In this document: positions 25,701 through 40,700 of the stretch, piece by piece
How the letters are laid out: each line of letters begins with the position of its first letter
How positions within the stretch are numbered: position 1 is the first letter of the stretch
NCBI RefSeq assembly: GCF_901709675.1
Contig: NC_051104.1
Span: 2,109,001-2,173,000 of the forward strand
Reading direction: 5' to 3'
Source of the DNA: Syngnathus acus
Lineage: Eukaryota; Chordata; Actinopteri; Syngnathiformes; Syngnathidae
DNA length: 64,000 nucleotides
Program-made: the position numbers and the translations under genes
Notes under the pieces: model-generated
Seen by the model: the letters and a program-made list of their open reading frames with translations, nothing else
The model's database searches: none
What the model was told of the DNA's origin: nothing

Positions 25701-28700
25701 CCACCGCCTCTCACGTTCGGCACATTAACACACTTAGGCACATTTGCTAATCTCACCTCGCTAGTCTATTTGTCACCTCTGCGGCTCTTTCCAGCTGCCG
25801 CGGGAGCAAATTAGCTGTCGTAGTTTATGAAAGGCAAGAAAGTAGCCAAGACGAGCCCGGACCTCAAACAAATTGCGTCGGCCAAAACCGACATTCCTTG
25901 ACTTTTGAGGCGAACGTCAGCAGCTGCCAAAAACCTGCCGAATGTTCAACATCATCATCAGAGCAGCTCAGCACCTTGTCCACCTCAAGTCCAAAGCTGA
26001 ACCTTTACGTGAATGAAGCAAGGAGCTTAATGCCATCCAATCAGCTGCCGCGGATCACGCGTCTGCCCGAGCGGGCCTTCAAATCCTATTGAGCAGTCGC
26101 CGTAGGCCGCGGCCTGTCCTTGCCGGACCGGCGCTGACCCAGAATCCAAGTAAAGCCTTTACGCTCACGCACACACACACACACACACACACGCTAATCC
26201 TATTTGATTGAGGCAATATCTTAATGATAGCTGATGTGGCTTCCTCTCAAGGGAGCTCTGTCCCCGGTCATCAGAATCACGCTCGCCGCTTCCTTTCAAG
26301 ACATTTTCAATAGAAAGCGGGTGGGCGGGTACGCGGGCAGGCTATTCGACTCGAAGCTTCGACTGTCTTGGCTTATATGACCAAAATAGAAGACTTGTTG
26401 TCTTGTTTGGGGCATGATTTTTTGTGGGTCTACTCATGATAAACCAGACCACCAAATATTTGTGGGGTTACTCATGAAGCGTATTATTTTTTTGTAGCTG
26501 AGTTCGATGGATTTTGGAGTTGAATTTTCTTAGAGGGGATCCTTGGAACTTCTCGTGACTTATTTTTGTGGGGGTGCTCATGATTGACATGCCTATAAAA
26601 TAACATTGTGACGGTGAATTTTCTTAGAAGAGTGTTGTCTTCAGTTTTACTCAAGTGATTCTGCACGGAGACCGTACAGCGTGTTTGGTTCCGACATAGC
26701 ATCGTTGGAGGCCCATTAGCTCCAGACGCGCACCCCCCTGTAAGTCTCAGCAGGCTGCGGCGGTGGTGGCAAAAGGCAGCGCACGGAGGTGTCGAAGATG
26801 AGGGAACAAATAGCCCGACGCATCTCGGCCCATAAAGAAGCTCACGCCACAAGCCAATAAGGGGCCTGACGCTGATGAATGTGAGCGGGGACGGCCAGGC
26901 GACCCCGGCCGGCGCATGCTGGAAATGAAACCGCCGGGATATAAAATAGGCCATTATCATGGCAACGCTGACGGCCAGACAGACGGCTCAGATGGATGGA
27001 CGGACAAAGATGAAGAGGCTGATGAAACAGGAGAGGAGATGACCTCACAATCCCTCCTGGGCATGCTCAACACGTCAGGCAACATGGAAAATCTTAGGGG
27101 TGCCTGTCGAAAATTTTTGAATAATTGTTTTATCCTGAGAAAGACTCACCGGCAAAGAGACGGGCGGGGTGACGGGCGAGGGGAGGCTCCGGGCGGGCGA
27201 CTGGTTGGGCCGGTGCGACGGCGGTGACGCCGAGGAGCAGGCGGACCCCGGTGACGGCACGGACGACTGCTGATGCCCGGGCGGGGTCATGTGATGCTGT
27301 TGGTTCTGGTGCTGTTGCTGCTGCTGGTGCTGCTGGTGGTGGTGGTGCATCTGTTGCAGCTGCTGCAGGTGTTGCAATTGCGAGTTGAGGGTTGAGGTAG
27401 CTGTAGAGAAAGTCCAATCAACACACGGCAACGTGAGATGTTTTTATTCACGCAACAAGCCCCACACCTGCGATTGACATGCATGAAGACATGTAAGTGC
27501 GCCACTAGAGGCACACGCAAATTGCACGGAGCCACAACAAGGTCCTGAGGGCTTTTCGGTTCCTCAATTCAGTCGGGTTGGAAGGACAAAGACAAAGCAG
27601 CTGCTGCCTGCCAAGTCAAACATCTCCATTGTCACGATATTTTCTTTTAATTACACCGGGAAAAAAAGGGAGCATCGATTTCCCAGAGCAGAACATTAAC
27701 TTGGATAATGGTGCCCTGTTGAAATATTTTTCCAGCAGGACGGAGCCACGTGCAAATGAGTGGGAAAGTCTTCAAAGAGGCCAAAAATGATCTGTGACAC
27801 CCCAGAAAAAAAGGCCCCTCACCCTCCACAGTGACAAAACGCTGCGCTCTAATTCCGAGACAAAACACAAAAGCAGAAGACAAAAGGCGAGTTTGACGCG
27901 GCGTCTGTCAGCAAATTAGCCAAAGCGCGGGAGAGATCAAAGGCGAGCGAAGAATGTCCTCCGGCGTGGGCCATTACGGCCAGAAATGAGAGGCGCAACA
28001 AGGCGGGATGAGGCAAAAACAAACAAATACAGAGGGAATATGGAAGAAGCCCCATGTGGCCTCATTATCAGAGCCGCACCGCAGGTAACGACATTGCTGA
28101 AGAGCGCCCGGCCGGCGCTTTACAAACGCTGTCATCTTGTTAAGACTGTCAGGACCACTGACCCGCCGCCGCCGCCGCCCAAGTTCCTCATCTGGGCTAA
28201 TTGTTTGCCGCAGTGATAGAGAGTGAACCAGATGCCGGCCAGCTCGTTAAATGGCAAAAGCATTTCATTGGCCGCCGCCGCGTTGATGTTTTCCAACGCG
28301 GCCCGGCTAACGTACGGAGTCGTTACGCGCCGCCGCCGACCCGACTGCGGTCGCTCGAGTCTCGCATCGTATCTTCGGACGTGACCGCGCTAAGCCTGAA
28401 AAGGGAAGCTTCCTTCTTCCTAATTACCGTCAATAACTTGGGAAATAGGAAAGAATTTTCCCCTTCGGGCCTGATTTGAGTCGGACTGTTCTTCTCAAGC
28501 GAGTGATTGCCGCTGTTGTTACAAAGGCGGGGAACGGTGGGAAGCTTGGAAGGAAAAAAAAAAAGTCAGAGCGCCATTGTTTTGCTTGCAGGAGCTGTGA
28601 CTCTACAGTCTGACCTAATTTCAACAAGTAGGTGTGCCAAGAGTGCCATCGTCTCCCAAAATGCTTATTGTGTAAAACCTGAACTGGGAACCGCTCCAAG

Positions 28701-31700
28701 GCAGAAGTGAAACGTTTGGAGAGCAAATGTAGTAAATGACGACTTTATTATTGTCGAGGTTATAGCAGTCAAAGAATCTCACCCTTTTTTTTTTATTTTT
28801 AAATGGAGATGTTGCACAAACAGGAGCGGAGAATGCCTACCGCTCTTTTCACCTCCGTGGGTGGCGTGGCCCTCGCCGGTGGGTGGGCGGCAAAATAAGA
28901 TCGACTTTCATTCCACTTCTTTGGAGAGAAGATATGAAAGGTGACGGGAGAAGGTTAAAAGCTACAAATCTTATTAACCAGCAATGACATTAAATTCTAG
29001 ACGAGAGAGAAGCTTTGAGGCCCTTGAAAACACAAACCAGGAGTGGAGACGTTCAACAAGTTTTGCTTTTGAATCCGGTGGATGCTTTCGCCGCAGATGC
29101 TTTGTTTCCATTGTGAGGGTCAGGCGAAGGAACGCGCAGTGCAGTCACAGGCACGCCACGCCTCCTTTCGTGACAAAAAATACATTTGCTCCTCCTCCTC
29201 CAGGGTTATTTCAAGGAAGATGTTGACAAAATGTAATACAACGGTGCCCAGTGAGGGGTCCCGGAGTGCCTATCTGGGCCAATCCGGGCCGAGTTATTAG
29301 CGCCTGTTCATGTGTCGTTGGAGCAAAAGCGCGCAGGCCCCGAGTAAAAGCCTCATGCAAAATTTATGTTCATGCGGCTGTTTCAGTGGGAGGAAAAATC
29401 AATATTGGGTGGGGGGGGGGGGGGTTGTGATGCACAGAGATGACTGAGTGCTCTCTGGACTGACAGTAAAAGCCGAGAGAGATTGAGGGGCTGTGTTTAG
29501 CGCTCGGCGAAAAGGAGTCGCCGCTTCACCTTAAATTGCAATTCTCTCGGGGATTATTTCAAGCAGGGGATGTCCAAATTTTGCCCGCTGACAACAAGCA
29601 CGAGCGGCAGCTTCTTCCAGAGATGCACAATAATGTAGAGGCGGACACGTTAGCATTTGGGGAAGAAGCCGGGAAACCAAAAAAAGACTGAAATGAGGCC
29701 AAACAATGGGATTTGCTTTCCATTCTTGTGTCTCCTTAATGATTCCCTTTGCTGGGCGCGTGTTTGCGCTTTGACGCCGGCGGGCGCTTGACTGATGTGG
29801 AAGCGGCCTCGTGAGTGACACGCACAAGCAGCCCGCTGTGATTAGGAATGCTCTTTAATACAGCGCCGAGCGGCAAGCCAGGCGACGCCGTTCGAGCCGA
29901 GGCCGCCGACCGACGAGCCCCTCGCATCATTTTGCTCGAGCGGTAAATCCTCAAAAGGATCTTTTCAGCCAAAGTGGCACATTTCCCGTTGAACTTTGGG
30001 CAAGGGTCTTGAGACATTGTCGTGGGTCGACGCCATGGTGGCCAAATGCGCTAGCCGGCGCGCAAATGGATTCCCCGGGGATTCTTTAGCGGCCCCGCGG
30101 TTGAGTATGATGAATGAAGCCGCGCGCTACTTATGCGCTAAATGCCGCTCGCTGACTCGCAACAGGTTCAGCAAAGGGCAGCGGCGCTGAATGAAATCTC
30201 GCGCCCGCAACGATGCATCATCCAACAGTCGGGTTACGAGATGTGTGAATCGGATCAATTTTATTTCCGCCGCTTCTAAGCAGCCGAAATCATTCGGCGC
30301 AAACTGCAGCCTTTTCCTTCCCCGTCATCAAAGTCAGCGATGGTCCACCATAAGCTGAGTCGGGCTTGCAGGCATCGCGACCACAGGACCCAAGCCCGTC
30401 TCCCGGGAACTTTTAAGTCGCGCCGATACAGATAAAAGCGCCCCCCTGGTTCCCTCGCCGGGACAGATCGCAGCCCATTAATTAAGCTAACGATGCCCCG
30501 ATCGGCAATTAGTAACCGCAGACGGCTTTTAGCGAGGGGGGTCGGGTTCCGATGCCATCTGCCGCAGACTCGCGAAAGCGGAGAAGGTGGATCTGAAATG
30601 ACCTCTGCGTTTTTCAACATCGATAAGAACTTGTGTGGAGAAGGAAGCGCGCCGGCTGCGCGAGCGGCGCAAATTTCTTGGGGATGCCTGCTGTTTAGCA
30701 TAATGCGCTACAATCAAGCGCGCAATTACGCCGCACGTGGAAGACAAATCATTAGCACGCTTGCAACAAGTGAGGCGCTGAGAGCTTCAGAGAGACGCGT
30801 ACATTTTGCATCTCGGGGGGATGCGCTTATGTGTGTGTATGAGCCCCGGTGCAAATGCGCTTGTTTGATTGCGACCCGCTCGCAAGCGCGCTTTGATTGG
30901 GAGTCGTCACAAAGACAGCTTGTCGTCGAAGGCAAACAATAAGCTAGTGCCGCGAGAAAGCGAGGAAGAGCGAGAGGGAGGGCGTGCGCCGCTTGCTCGC
31001 TGGCTGGCTGGCAGCACCTCTCACTCTCAATTATTTGGCTGCTGTCACAACAAATCAATCAAATTAGCGCTGGGAGGACTGTGTGCAGCTGCTGCGATCG
31101 CGCCGCTAGTCGCATTAGCTTTGAAATGTATGAGCTCTACATTTTATCACCATTATTTATTTAATGCCGAGCGCTCCCTCTCTCCCTCCCGCCCTCTCTC
31201 TCTCTCTCTCTCTCGCTCGCTCGGCTCCGGTGCCGCCGACTTAAATCATTAAAAGGGGCGATGTGCCGGAGAAGGCTGCAAATGAAACAGTCACGTGGGG
31301 GAAAGGGACGGGACGGGTCGGGCCTCCATTGTCTTGCCACGTGTGGGAAATATGCTCTGGCTTTCCTGACGCCGATAACAAGGCCCAAAAAAAATGAGTG
31401 CGGCAACACTGGGGTTTGCGAATGGAACGATTCCGATCAATACTTTTTTTTTTTTTGACGCTCGTTCAACTTTGAGCTGTTTGTCCACGATGGCGGCGTT
31501 CCCCGCGTGTAACTCAAAAACATCCGCCGACTCTTCCCTCCCGTGGGCCGGGCCTCGGGCGGCGTAATGAGCAGTGCCATTTCCCTAATTTGCAGCGGCA
31601 ACCTCGGAGCGACACCGCCGAGCGTCGGAATCAAACCGCCAGACGGGGCGGCGGGCCTTTGATTGGCGGCTCTCATTACGGCAGGTGAGTGGGATGCCGA

Positions 31701-34700
31701 CCTTTACAAGCGGCAAGCCCGAGTCGAGACGAACGGCGGCGCTCTCACCTCCGCCGCCGCGAGAACTCCGCCGCCTCTCTGATGTGATTGATGCACGGCA
31801 AATAAAGCGGCATGCGCTTATTAAGAGCTTCCGAGTCAAGCGGCGCCTTCGCATTAGCTGCGAGCGAGCGAGCGCTGAGGAGACGAGTCGGCGGATGAAG
31901 ACTTTGTTGCGGCTGGCTTTGATGCCGCTGGTTTTACAAGCGTGTTAATCACCATTTCCTTGTTAGGAAAGTTGACATCATAAAAAAAGGCCTCATTTTT
32001 AAAAGTCTGCCACTCATGTATGTTTTAGTGTGCTAATAGTCGTCAATGTTTACAGAGCTCGCTCGGGTGTGACGCAACCTACTTTCCGAGCCTGTGTGAA
32101 GTCGCTCGGGTTTGCGCGCGCTCTTGTCACAAAGGATAACTTTCTCCCTTGCTTACGTTCACTGGGAGTTTGTTTTTTTTCCTGCGCCGGCATGAATCAT
32201 TTTGACAAACATCCAGTTTCTCGCCAACTTATTACTCGTACGCGCTCAAAAGCAAAACGAGTTCAAGCTGCGAGCGGCGCCCAAGGGGGTAACAACGCCC
32301 AACCCGCAAATGATGATGCCAAACTTTTTTTGGTAAATTTCATTTGCCTGGAATGGCCTTGTGGAACCAAAATGGAAAACTTCCTGTTTAATTTCAGATG
32401 CTAACTTTAGCCACAAAAAAAGACGCACGGCACAGCGGCGTGCCTCCACGTGGTTATTTGATGATTTGTAGTGCTAATTGCGCACGTGTCAGTTATCAGA
32501 CGCTTGACTACCCATCTGAGCCGAGCAGCCTTATTAGCGGCTCATTAGCCGCCTCATTAGACCTTAATGCTCGCATTGCCTCACCCCTCCCGCCGGTTCC
32601 CTGATGTGACACTAATTAGGCCGCAGCGTGAGCTCGCCGGCGCCACATGAGCGGCGGTGGCGCGACAGAGATGCCGCGCCAGCAGGCCTCAGTCAAGGCC
32701 GGTCTGCTGCGATGGGCTCGGACAGCGGCGGACGGAGGAGCGCCGCGTGGCCGCAGGGGCCCCGACATAGTCAAGACGTTTAGCTTCACCCATGACTCGT
32801 GTCACTTTCTCTCGGCGGAGGTCCCGTCAACGCGTCGCTTTCAGATGGCAGCGCGTGCCAAGCGGGCGTCCGAAAATTAAACAGCTCGAGGCTTCTACGT
32901 TTTTGCCAAGGTGAGTTGATGAGTGTCTGCATGAAAAGATTTGACGCAACCCACGTGAAGGGATTTATTAAAAGCTTTGCCCGCGAGCCGCGCTTGTTGT
33001 TATTTATGCATGTTTGTGTCCATTAGGCCGCCGCCCGCCTTTCCACACTCGAGGCACGCGGCCGTCCACTTTCCCCTCCCCTGCACTTTGTGCTGCTCCG
33101 GCATTATTGTAATATGCCCTCCCTAAAATAAAAAACAGGCACGCACACGCGGCCCGGACGTCTTTTGACATTAGTGCGCCGCACTCATCCAAGATTCATG
33201 ACAGACGTGCGTTACCCCCCCGCCCCCCCACCCTAGCCATCCCTCAATCTAATGCTATAAAAGAGACAATGTTTTAAACATTAAAATGAAAACCATTTAC
33301 AAGTATGAGCAAAAGGGAACATTTGGACATTAAAGTTTCAAAAGCACACATAAGTACAGCCGCTGGATGGAAAGATGAGGACAGATAAAAAAAGGAGAAC
33401 GGCGGTAAAAGAGGCACCGAGTGCTTTGGCGCCGCGCTCGCTGCAAAACGCTGACCTGTAATTAATACGCTTTGTTGCTTAAGGCTGGAGGAGAGGATCG
33501 GAAGGAAGGAAGGAAGGAAGGAAGGAAGGAAGGAAGGAAGGAAGGAAGGTGTGTTACCTTGCAGGTTGTGCAGGGGCAGCGTCATGACGCCCCCGGCAGC
33601 GGCGGCCGCCACCAGGCTGGGCAGGTTGCTGGCGGGCAGTGACAGGACCAGGCCCTGCTGGCCGCCCAGATGCCCACCGGCGTTGAAGGGGATGAGGATG
33701 GGCTGGTTCATGGCCGCCGCCGCAGCCGCCGCCGCCGCTGCCCCGGACATGGCGCCGCCCACCGCGTTGGCCAGCTGCTGGGCCACCAACAGCGACTGTG
33801 GGGAGGCACAAAAAGCATTTTGTCATCAGCTGGGACAAGTTTTATCATCTTTAGAAAATTTGGAGCCCAACTACGAGTCGTTTAACATTGATATGATTTA
33901 TCTATTGTCGTCTGTTCTATGTCGACGCTTGAGTAAAGGTTCAGTAAACATAAACACAGTGAAGCATCTTCATGTAATTTTTTTTTTTTTAGTGTAGTTT
34001 GCGGAGAGAAGCTGCAAATGCAAGTGGCTCACATGCTTTGCAATAGATTTCCTCAGCCGTGCAGTCGCGCTCGGCAGGCCTTGACAGCTGGGTGATGACA
34101 AGTGCTCTCCGAGGGGGGCGCGAGGACACACATAAACCCACGCACACACACGAGGCGGGACGGGGCCCATCAGGGGTTTGAGGAGGCTCCTCCGTGCGCC
34201 TGGCAGCTCGACCACTGAGAAATTGCCCATAATGGTCCAGATAGCAGACTTTTGTCACCCTAACTGCGAACGAGCGAGCGGTGGCGGCGCCAAAGTATGG
34301 CAAGGTGGATTCACGTTGGGCAAACTAGCGGCGGATAATGGGCCTTCCCACAATATCCGGCTCGGGAACGGGGAATCTATCAAAGGTATTGATCTGGCGA
34401 GAGGAGAATTGGGGAGGGCGCGCGGGGGCGCCTTTGTTTCTCCAAAGTGTTAGCTTGACGCAGGCCGGCCCGCCTGACAGCGTTCATCTATTAGACGGCG
34501 AGCGGCTGCTGAAAGCCGCTCGCATTTCTCCTCTTCATTTGGACGCGCGACCTCGCGCTTCTTTGTTCCGCCAACACGACAACGGCTGGATTTATACGAG
34601 ACCATTTAATGCAAATGATATTTCACAGCACAAGTTAGCTCACCGCCAAAGCTAATGCCCGCAAACATGACTTCATTAATGAGACGGACGTTAATGAACA

Positions 34701-37700
34701 GTGCGGAGCCGCAAGTCCAATAAATTCAATCGGATGGGACGACGGCTAATTTAGCGTTAAGAGCGCTTAGCGCCGGCCGCGGGCCAACACCTCCGCTTCC
34801 TCGCTAGCGTCGCAGACTAACCAATGACAAAAAAAGCTTCATTGATGCACATTGAGGTCATCAATTATTCAGCGTTAACGGAGGGCGGCAAGTGGAAGTC
34901 ATTCAGTTCATTAATAAACTACCGGATGGAAACGTCGTTCTGCTGAAGATTTCATAGAGAGAAAAAACATTCCGGACACATAAAAACAATAAAATAATAA
35001 ATCTAAACTTTTTAGGTTCTGAAAAAACAAACAAAAAATAACAATAATAAGTTTGTGGATCAATATAAAAAAAAAAAAAATCACTAAATATGGGGAAGAA
35101 AATATTTATACATTTACTAATTAATCAGCAAGAGCAAAAGTGTTTTATTTGTAATTTGGATTAAAAAGACAAAGATGAGACATTTTTTAATTTCAATCAA
35201 CATTTCCTCCAAATCTGGATTTGTTGATAGATTTGATCATGGATGAGCTGTGGCGGAATGAAGCACTCGACTGACCTGCGGTCCCATGGCGGCGTAGCCC
35301 GGCGGCGACTGGCCCACTTGACTCTGCTCTAAAGGACTGCCACCCAAGTCCGACCGGACGCAACTGTCGCCGGCGCCTGCCAGGTCCCATGTCACATAAA
35401 CAAAACAAAACAAAAAAAGAGGTCAAAGACATAAGTGAGTGTATTGTGCAGATAGACAGACAGATGGGGGGTGCTTGGGGAAGGTTGCTGAGCTGTGTTG
35501 TAATTTGGATTTAAGCGTTTCATCAATAACTGCTGCGGCGTTGAATAAATTAGCTGATTGACGGCGGCGCAGGCCTGCCGGCGGGCCCCCGTTGGCCTGG
35601 ATGAGCGCTGAGCGTATTATTCAGCCGTTTACATGGAAGGAGGGGGGGAGAGGATCACCCGGGTGATCCTGCGCTCGCTGCACTCGCAGCCCGCGGCCTG
35701 TTGCGCGCAATTAGACCTGTTTGCCATCACCGATGCCCAGGCCTCAGCAGGACCCCCCCAAAGTCTTCAAGTAAAACATTGCAAGGTCACGCTACTCCAT
35801 CTCCAACTTCTCCACATTTGTGTCTCGCTCGCTCGAGTAATCGTCACCGTAGCATCGGCTGACATTTTTATCCCGTTAATGACGCTAGTCATCAAAGGAC
35901 GCGAGCAAACTTTCCAAAACAAAGCAAGAAATTCTTTTGGTATATGAAAAAGAAGTTTGAAGCTTTGTCGCCAGAAGTATCAATGCACTATTGCGCGCTG
36001 ATTGAGTCAGTTCACATGCTTCAAAAAAACTAAAATGGCCTTGTTTACACCTAAGACGCGTTGTGATGTTTTGCATAAAAAACGACGAGGGGAGCTTTCA
36101 GCGTCCGACGCCAAAGCGGCTGACAAGGACGAGAAGACGCGCCTTCTCATTTCACACGGCAGCTCTTTTTTTTTTCTCCCGGGGAATAAAAATGGCTCAT
36201 GCAGGGGCGGGGGCGGGGGGAGTCAAGTCGAGCGTACGCAAATGTGACTGAAAGCCGCACACCCTTGTTAAAGAGCGCCGCAGCGGCAATAAATTTCAAC
36301 ACAAATACAATCACCTTTCAGCAAAACGATTGATTTTCCTAAATGGACTCTCGCCGCTTGTGAAAGGTTTTTTGATTTGCGGACAAACAGGTCTTGGTTG
36401 CGATCAAATGTAGCGTTGGCTAACGTCAGCGGCCGGATCCGCTTGCCTGTCAAGTGTGTTTATGCGAGCGAGGCGTTTTCAACTCAACCTACGCCGAGTA
36501 AAATCACTTCATCTTGGCCCATAAAATCCAAATAATTGCTGAATGGCGTGACCCAACACGTAAACCTCAAGCGGCTCGCTCGCTCACTCGCTGGTTTTCT
36601 ACCGCCGGCTCTCGATGGATGTCCGCATCGAGGACGCTTTTTGACATCTCTTTTCGCCAATTATTTCCACCATTACCCCAGCCCCGCCCTGCGCACTCGC
36701 CATTTTCGTTTAAGAGGGGGAAGTATTTGAATCTCTAAGGATGAAAATGTGACTCTTTTTTGTTGTTCGTTTTTCTAATTTAACCGGACAAAAAAATATG
36801 CTAACATCCACCTAGTCACCGCGCTGCTGAAGACATTTCCCGCCAGCATTAAAGTACATCCCACAAAAAGCAATTATCAAAATGAAAACATTCCATTTGT
36901 AATAATGAAGGCTTTGGTGGGCCCATTGACGATCGCGTCGCATTCGATCCAAGGACTCCTCGTTGCCTTTTCACAATTCCACTAAGGCTAGCATGTTTAT
37001 CACCTGGGAGGAAATCAATAATAAATAAATAGCGCCGCTCCTGAAAGCTTGGGCGTAATTTCTTTAGCAAGCTAGCCGGTTGATCTGCAAATATCTTTTT
37101 TATGATCAAAACCTTGATACATGTTTAACGTCTTTGAAAACAAGATCAAAAAAGAGATTCCAGATGAAGATAAAGACGACTGTAGAATGCAAACTCAAAA
37201 GAAAGCCTTCAACTGCGATGATGATGATTGGGGGGGGGGGGGTTGTTGGAATAACTGGATAGGTTAGCTGAAAAGATAAAAGATTGTATCCGCGTTTGCG
37301 CTTTCATGTACATGCGAGCCAAAATCACACTGTCACTCTCGACGCGGCGGCGGATCGTCTTCGGGCCGTGACAGCAACACCGACACACTTTGCGAGGAAA
37401 TGTATTTAAATGCAACACGATCTCACGGCGCTGACATTTACCGCGCCGGCCGTATAAATTCTCGCTCATTGATCACCAAAGTGGCCACCGGAGAGCTACT
37501 TTGGATGCCTGTGCGTTAATGCGTGCGCGTGCGCGTCTTAATGCAGGCTGCCCCAAGGACTCGGGGTACAAAACAATTAGGCCGGATTTCATCAAGCAAT
37601 CAGCACGACACCTTGTCTAATGCAGCCGCTCGCCGCATCGACGCTCTGAATCAAATGGGCGTTATTGAAAGCTTTGTGTCCAGGTTAGCTTTCGCCTGGC

Positions 37701-40700
37701 TGCATTTATGAATCAATTTCTACCCATAAAAGAAGCCGTAACACTTAAGCTATTTTAGTGGAAAGGCATTATGTAAGTTGTCAAATGTAGCCGAGCGAGA
37801 GAGCGGCGGAGCGAGCGAGGCCCGCTAATGATTGGCGGGCGGTCTGGCGGGCTATTCACGCCGGGCCCCATTTTGATAATGGCCCCTTTCAAAGTGGCCG
37901 GCTGAGCGCATGTGTTTGCTATTAGCAACTTGTCAATCATTGTCAGCTTTCGCGAAAACACAAACATATTCACACACGATCGGGCAACGGCGTGCGAATG
38001 CCGACATGAACGCAATTAAGGGGAATCACAAAGCCAACCAAGAGAAGCTAAATGTTTGCGGAGCGTCCGACGCTGATCCAAAAATAGTGAATAAGATCAA
38101 ACGCGTCCTTTACTTTTGATTGCGGCCATTTTGTGTTGCTCTGCTGATGCATAAAGGATAAACATTCCGTCAATAGCGCAGACAAACGCCCCAGATTGTT
38201 CAGACATCGATTTTGAAAAGTTGATGCGATTGACCATAACGCAGAGTGGAAACAAGTTGGGGGGGTCGAAACTGGAGTTCGGACTTGGAGGTAAGGTCAG
38301 AGGTGATCTGGGTCAAGGTTACGGGTTCTGATTAGGGATGAGAAATTTGGGGCTGAAGGTCAGGAGTTGGACTTTTTTGATTCGTGTTCTTCAAGTGCAC
38401 GTTACACTTGGTGGAAAGGGCGAGGTTGAGGGCGGGCGGAGGTGAGACTGATTGGACGAGGTAATGGCCGTCTCCTCCAAATGTAAACAGGAGACGATAG
38501 CAAGCCGCCCGCTGATGAGCCATCTGCACGTAAACGCCGCTGGCGGTGCCGGGAGAGCCACTTCACACTCCCGCCCGTCGGCCGGCGAGTGCTCTGGCTC
38601 GCCGCTCTTACCTGTCCCCCCCTCCCCTTGACGCCGGAGTGCAGACGGGAACAAGAGGCGCCCGAGCCCATCGCAAAGGTCAAAAAGGAGAGATGCTGTG
38701 ATGGCGAGCGCAAGGAGGAGGGTGCGGCAGGAGCGTGGCTTCTCTTACTCTGGACACTTTGTGGACGAGCGCATCTGTTACAAAGCGTCCTCCTCATTCC
38801 CCAAGCAAAGTCAAGCTGATTAGCTGAGGTTGAATGAGGGAAATAACAATCCAAATGATGCTTCATCCTTTTAGGGCGAGATGAAGAGCGACTCTGGAGC
38901 GCCGTAAGCCTTTTAGGAGACGCCCGCTCCGCCGCCGTGCCGCCCTCCCTCCCTCCTTTCCTCCCTCAGCATTACTTAAATGCTATTTGCTGTAAATAGG
39001 ATTCTGCTGCCCGCAGCCCTGCGCAGCCCTCCAGCAAAAAAAAGATGGCAGTGATAGCTCAGGACCACTACACTTAGTCTGCATAGAAAAAATAAATAAA
39101 AATATGGCCGAACACGTGCAATGAGTACTTTTCTTTGTTTTTAACCATAAAATAAGGCCTGGATATTTTGTTGATATTGGAAGATTATTTTCAATATTTG
39201 TGTGGGATTCATTAGAATTCTATCCATAAAAGCGACGCCTAAAAAAGGATATTGCTCATTCAATTTCTTCCTTTTTGTTTTAATTCATACAAAATGTATT
39301 CCCACACGGCTTGCAAAGTAAATAACATTAATAATTGAAATAATTAAATGTGGCTCTCCTGTGTGAAATATTTTTTGATTTGTTGAATTTTAATTGGAAT
39401 ATCAATTTTAAATGTATGTAATTTTATTACATATTTATTATATGATATATTTCTGCGAATTATTTTGTGGATTTCTTAATTGTAATTCTAGTCCTGAAAA
39501 AATGCTGCACATTTACACATCCATGACAAAAGTCATTTAAAGAGAAAAAATACTCAACTGGCTTTTTTCTAAACACCAATTTTGACGGTAATCTGCAAAT
39601 TGTTGAACTTTGCGGCCTTGCAACGAGGACGGTAATACACACGACGTGGCGGACATGAGAGGCTCTTCGGCGTGACGAGCTTTTTCCCCATCAGCCGTAC
39701 AATGATGTCATCGTTTACGTCTTCAATTCCGAACGAGAAAAAGAGGCCAAGGAGGACGGCTTGTCCCTAATCAAGCAGCCAGGCGAACGCCTCGGATCGC
39801 ATCGACGCGAATGAACTTCATTGTGTCAAACGGCACGTTTCGGAGGCTCCTTTGTGCATCCGGTGGGACATTTTCAAGTCGCCAGCGGGGTGTGAGGGAT
39901 CGTCCGCCGTCAAGTGCGCGCGCGTGTGCGGTGGTGGGCGAGACACCCACATGTCATGGCTGACACATCAGCCTGGGCCCCCTCCAGGCAATGCAGCCCT
40001 AATGCTGCCTATGTCCCACTTTCGAGCCCTTGTCCCTCAAAGCCCGCCCTCCTCCCCTTCCTACTCGCCCCCCCCTCCCCATTCATCCTTCTGTCGCAAG
40101 GCCTGTAATGACAATGGATCACTGCGGCGCGGCGCGATACCATCAGCTGATACAAACTGCTCCCATCTGCAACGGTGGAAGCGCCAAAGTCAAACATTTC
40201 TTCTTCTACACATCAAAACGCGGTTAAGGCGGCGCGTGGCGAGCCTCCCAGTGACGACTTGACAAACTTCGCCACGTCACAAAAGACGACACAAAAAACA
40301 CAACATGGCACAGTTGTGAGGGGAAAAGGGCACTTTTTGTTTTTGGCTAACAATTAATCGGAAAATAACAAGCGGCTTCTTTCAATTGTTTTTAATAAAC
40401 TTACCGTATTTTCCGGACTATAAGGCGCACCTTCAATGAATGGCCCATTTTAAAACTTTGTTCTTATATAAGGCGCACCGGACTATAAGGCGCACCATTA
40501 ATGCATCATGTCAGATTTTTAATCCAAATCAAATCATTCTCCATTTTATCTTTTTTTATTTCAACTTCAGACGCAACAAATTACTTTATAATCACAAAAT
40601 AGTGATCCATAGTCTTTTTGATTCATGATTCATAGTCTTCAGCGGGCCACTTATGATTGATTTCATGACACAATGCTTCGGGCCAGTTTAAATTTAGGAA

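Larger units (their letters stand above)
21188..27149 (-). other. Large pou6f2 intron with candidate regulatory DNA
   Basis: Six kilobases without coding evidence. It contains the perfect inverted repeat at 23152-23215, a CA microsatellite at 26170-26193, an AAAT tract at 25079-25099, and GC-rich stretches studded with TAAT/ATTA sites, for example 25500-25850, that look like developmental-gene regulatory DNA. Long open frames here are by-products of GC-rich sequence. Confidence 0.5.
27401..33557 (-). other. Large pou6f2 intron
   Basis: No exon supported. Contains a poly-G run at 29411-29424, a CT tract at 31193-31214 and the GGAA microsatellite at 33500-33549. Several GC-rich stretches contain homeodomain-type sites. 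Confidence 0.5.

Noticed and set aside
30493-30942. 149-codon plus-strand frame in a pou6f2 intron
   Set aside because: GC-rich sequence with few stop codons; composition is not protein-like and no family is recognised.
33274-33557. Extension of the pou6f2 exon 3 frame through PSFLPSFLPSFLP
   Set aside because: This is the GGAA microsatellite read in frame past the splice donor; conservation stops at HNLQ and the GTAACA donor follows.
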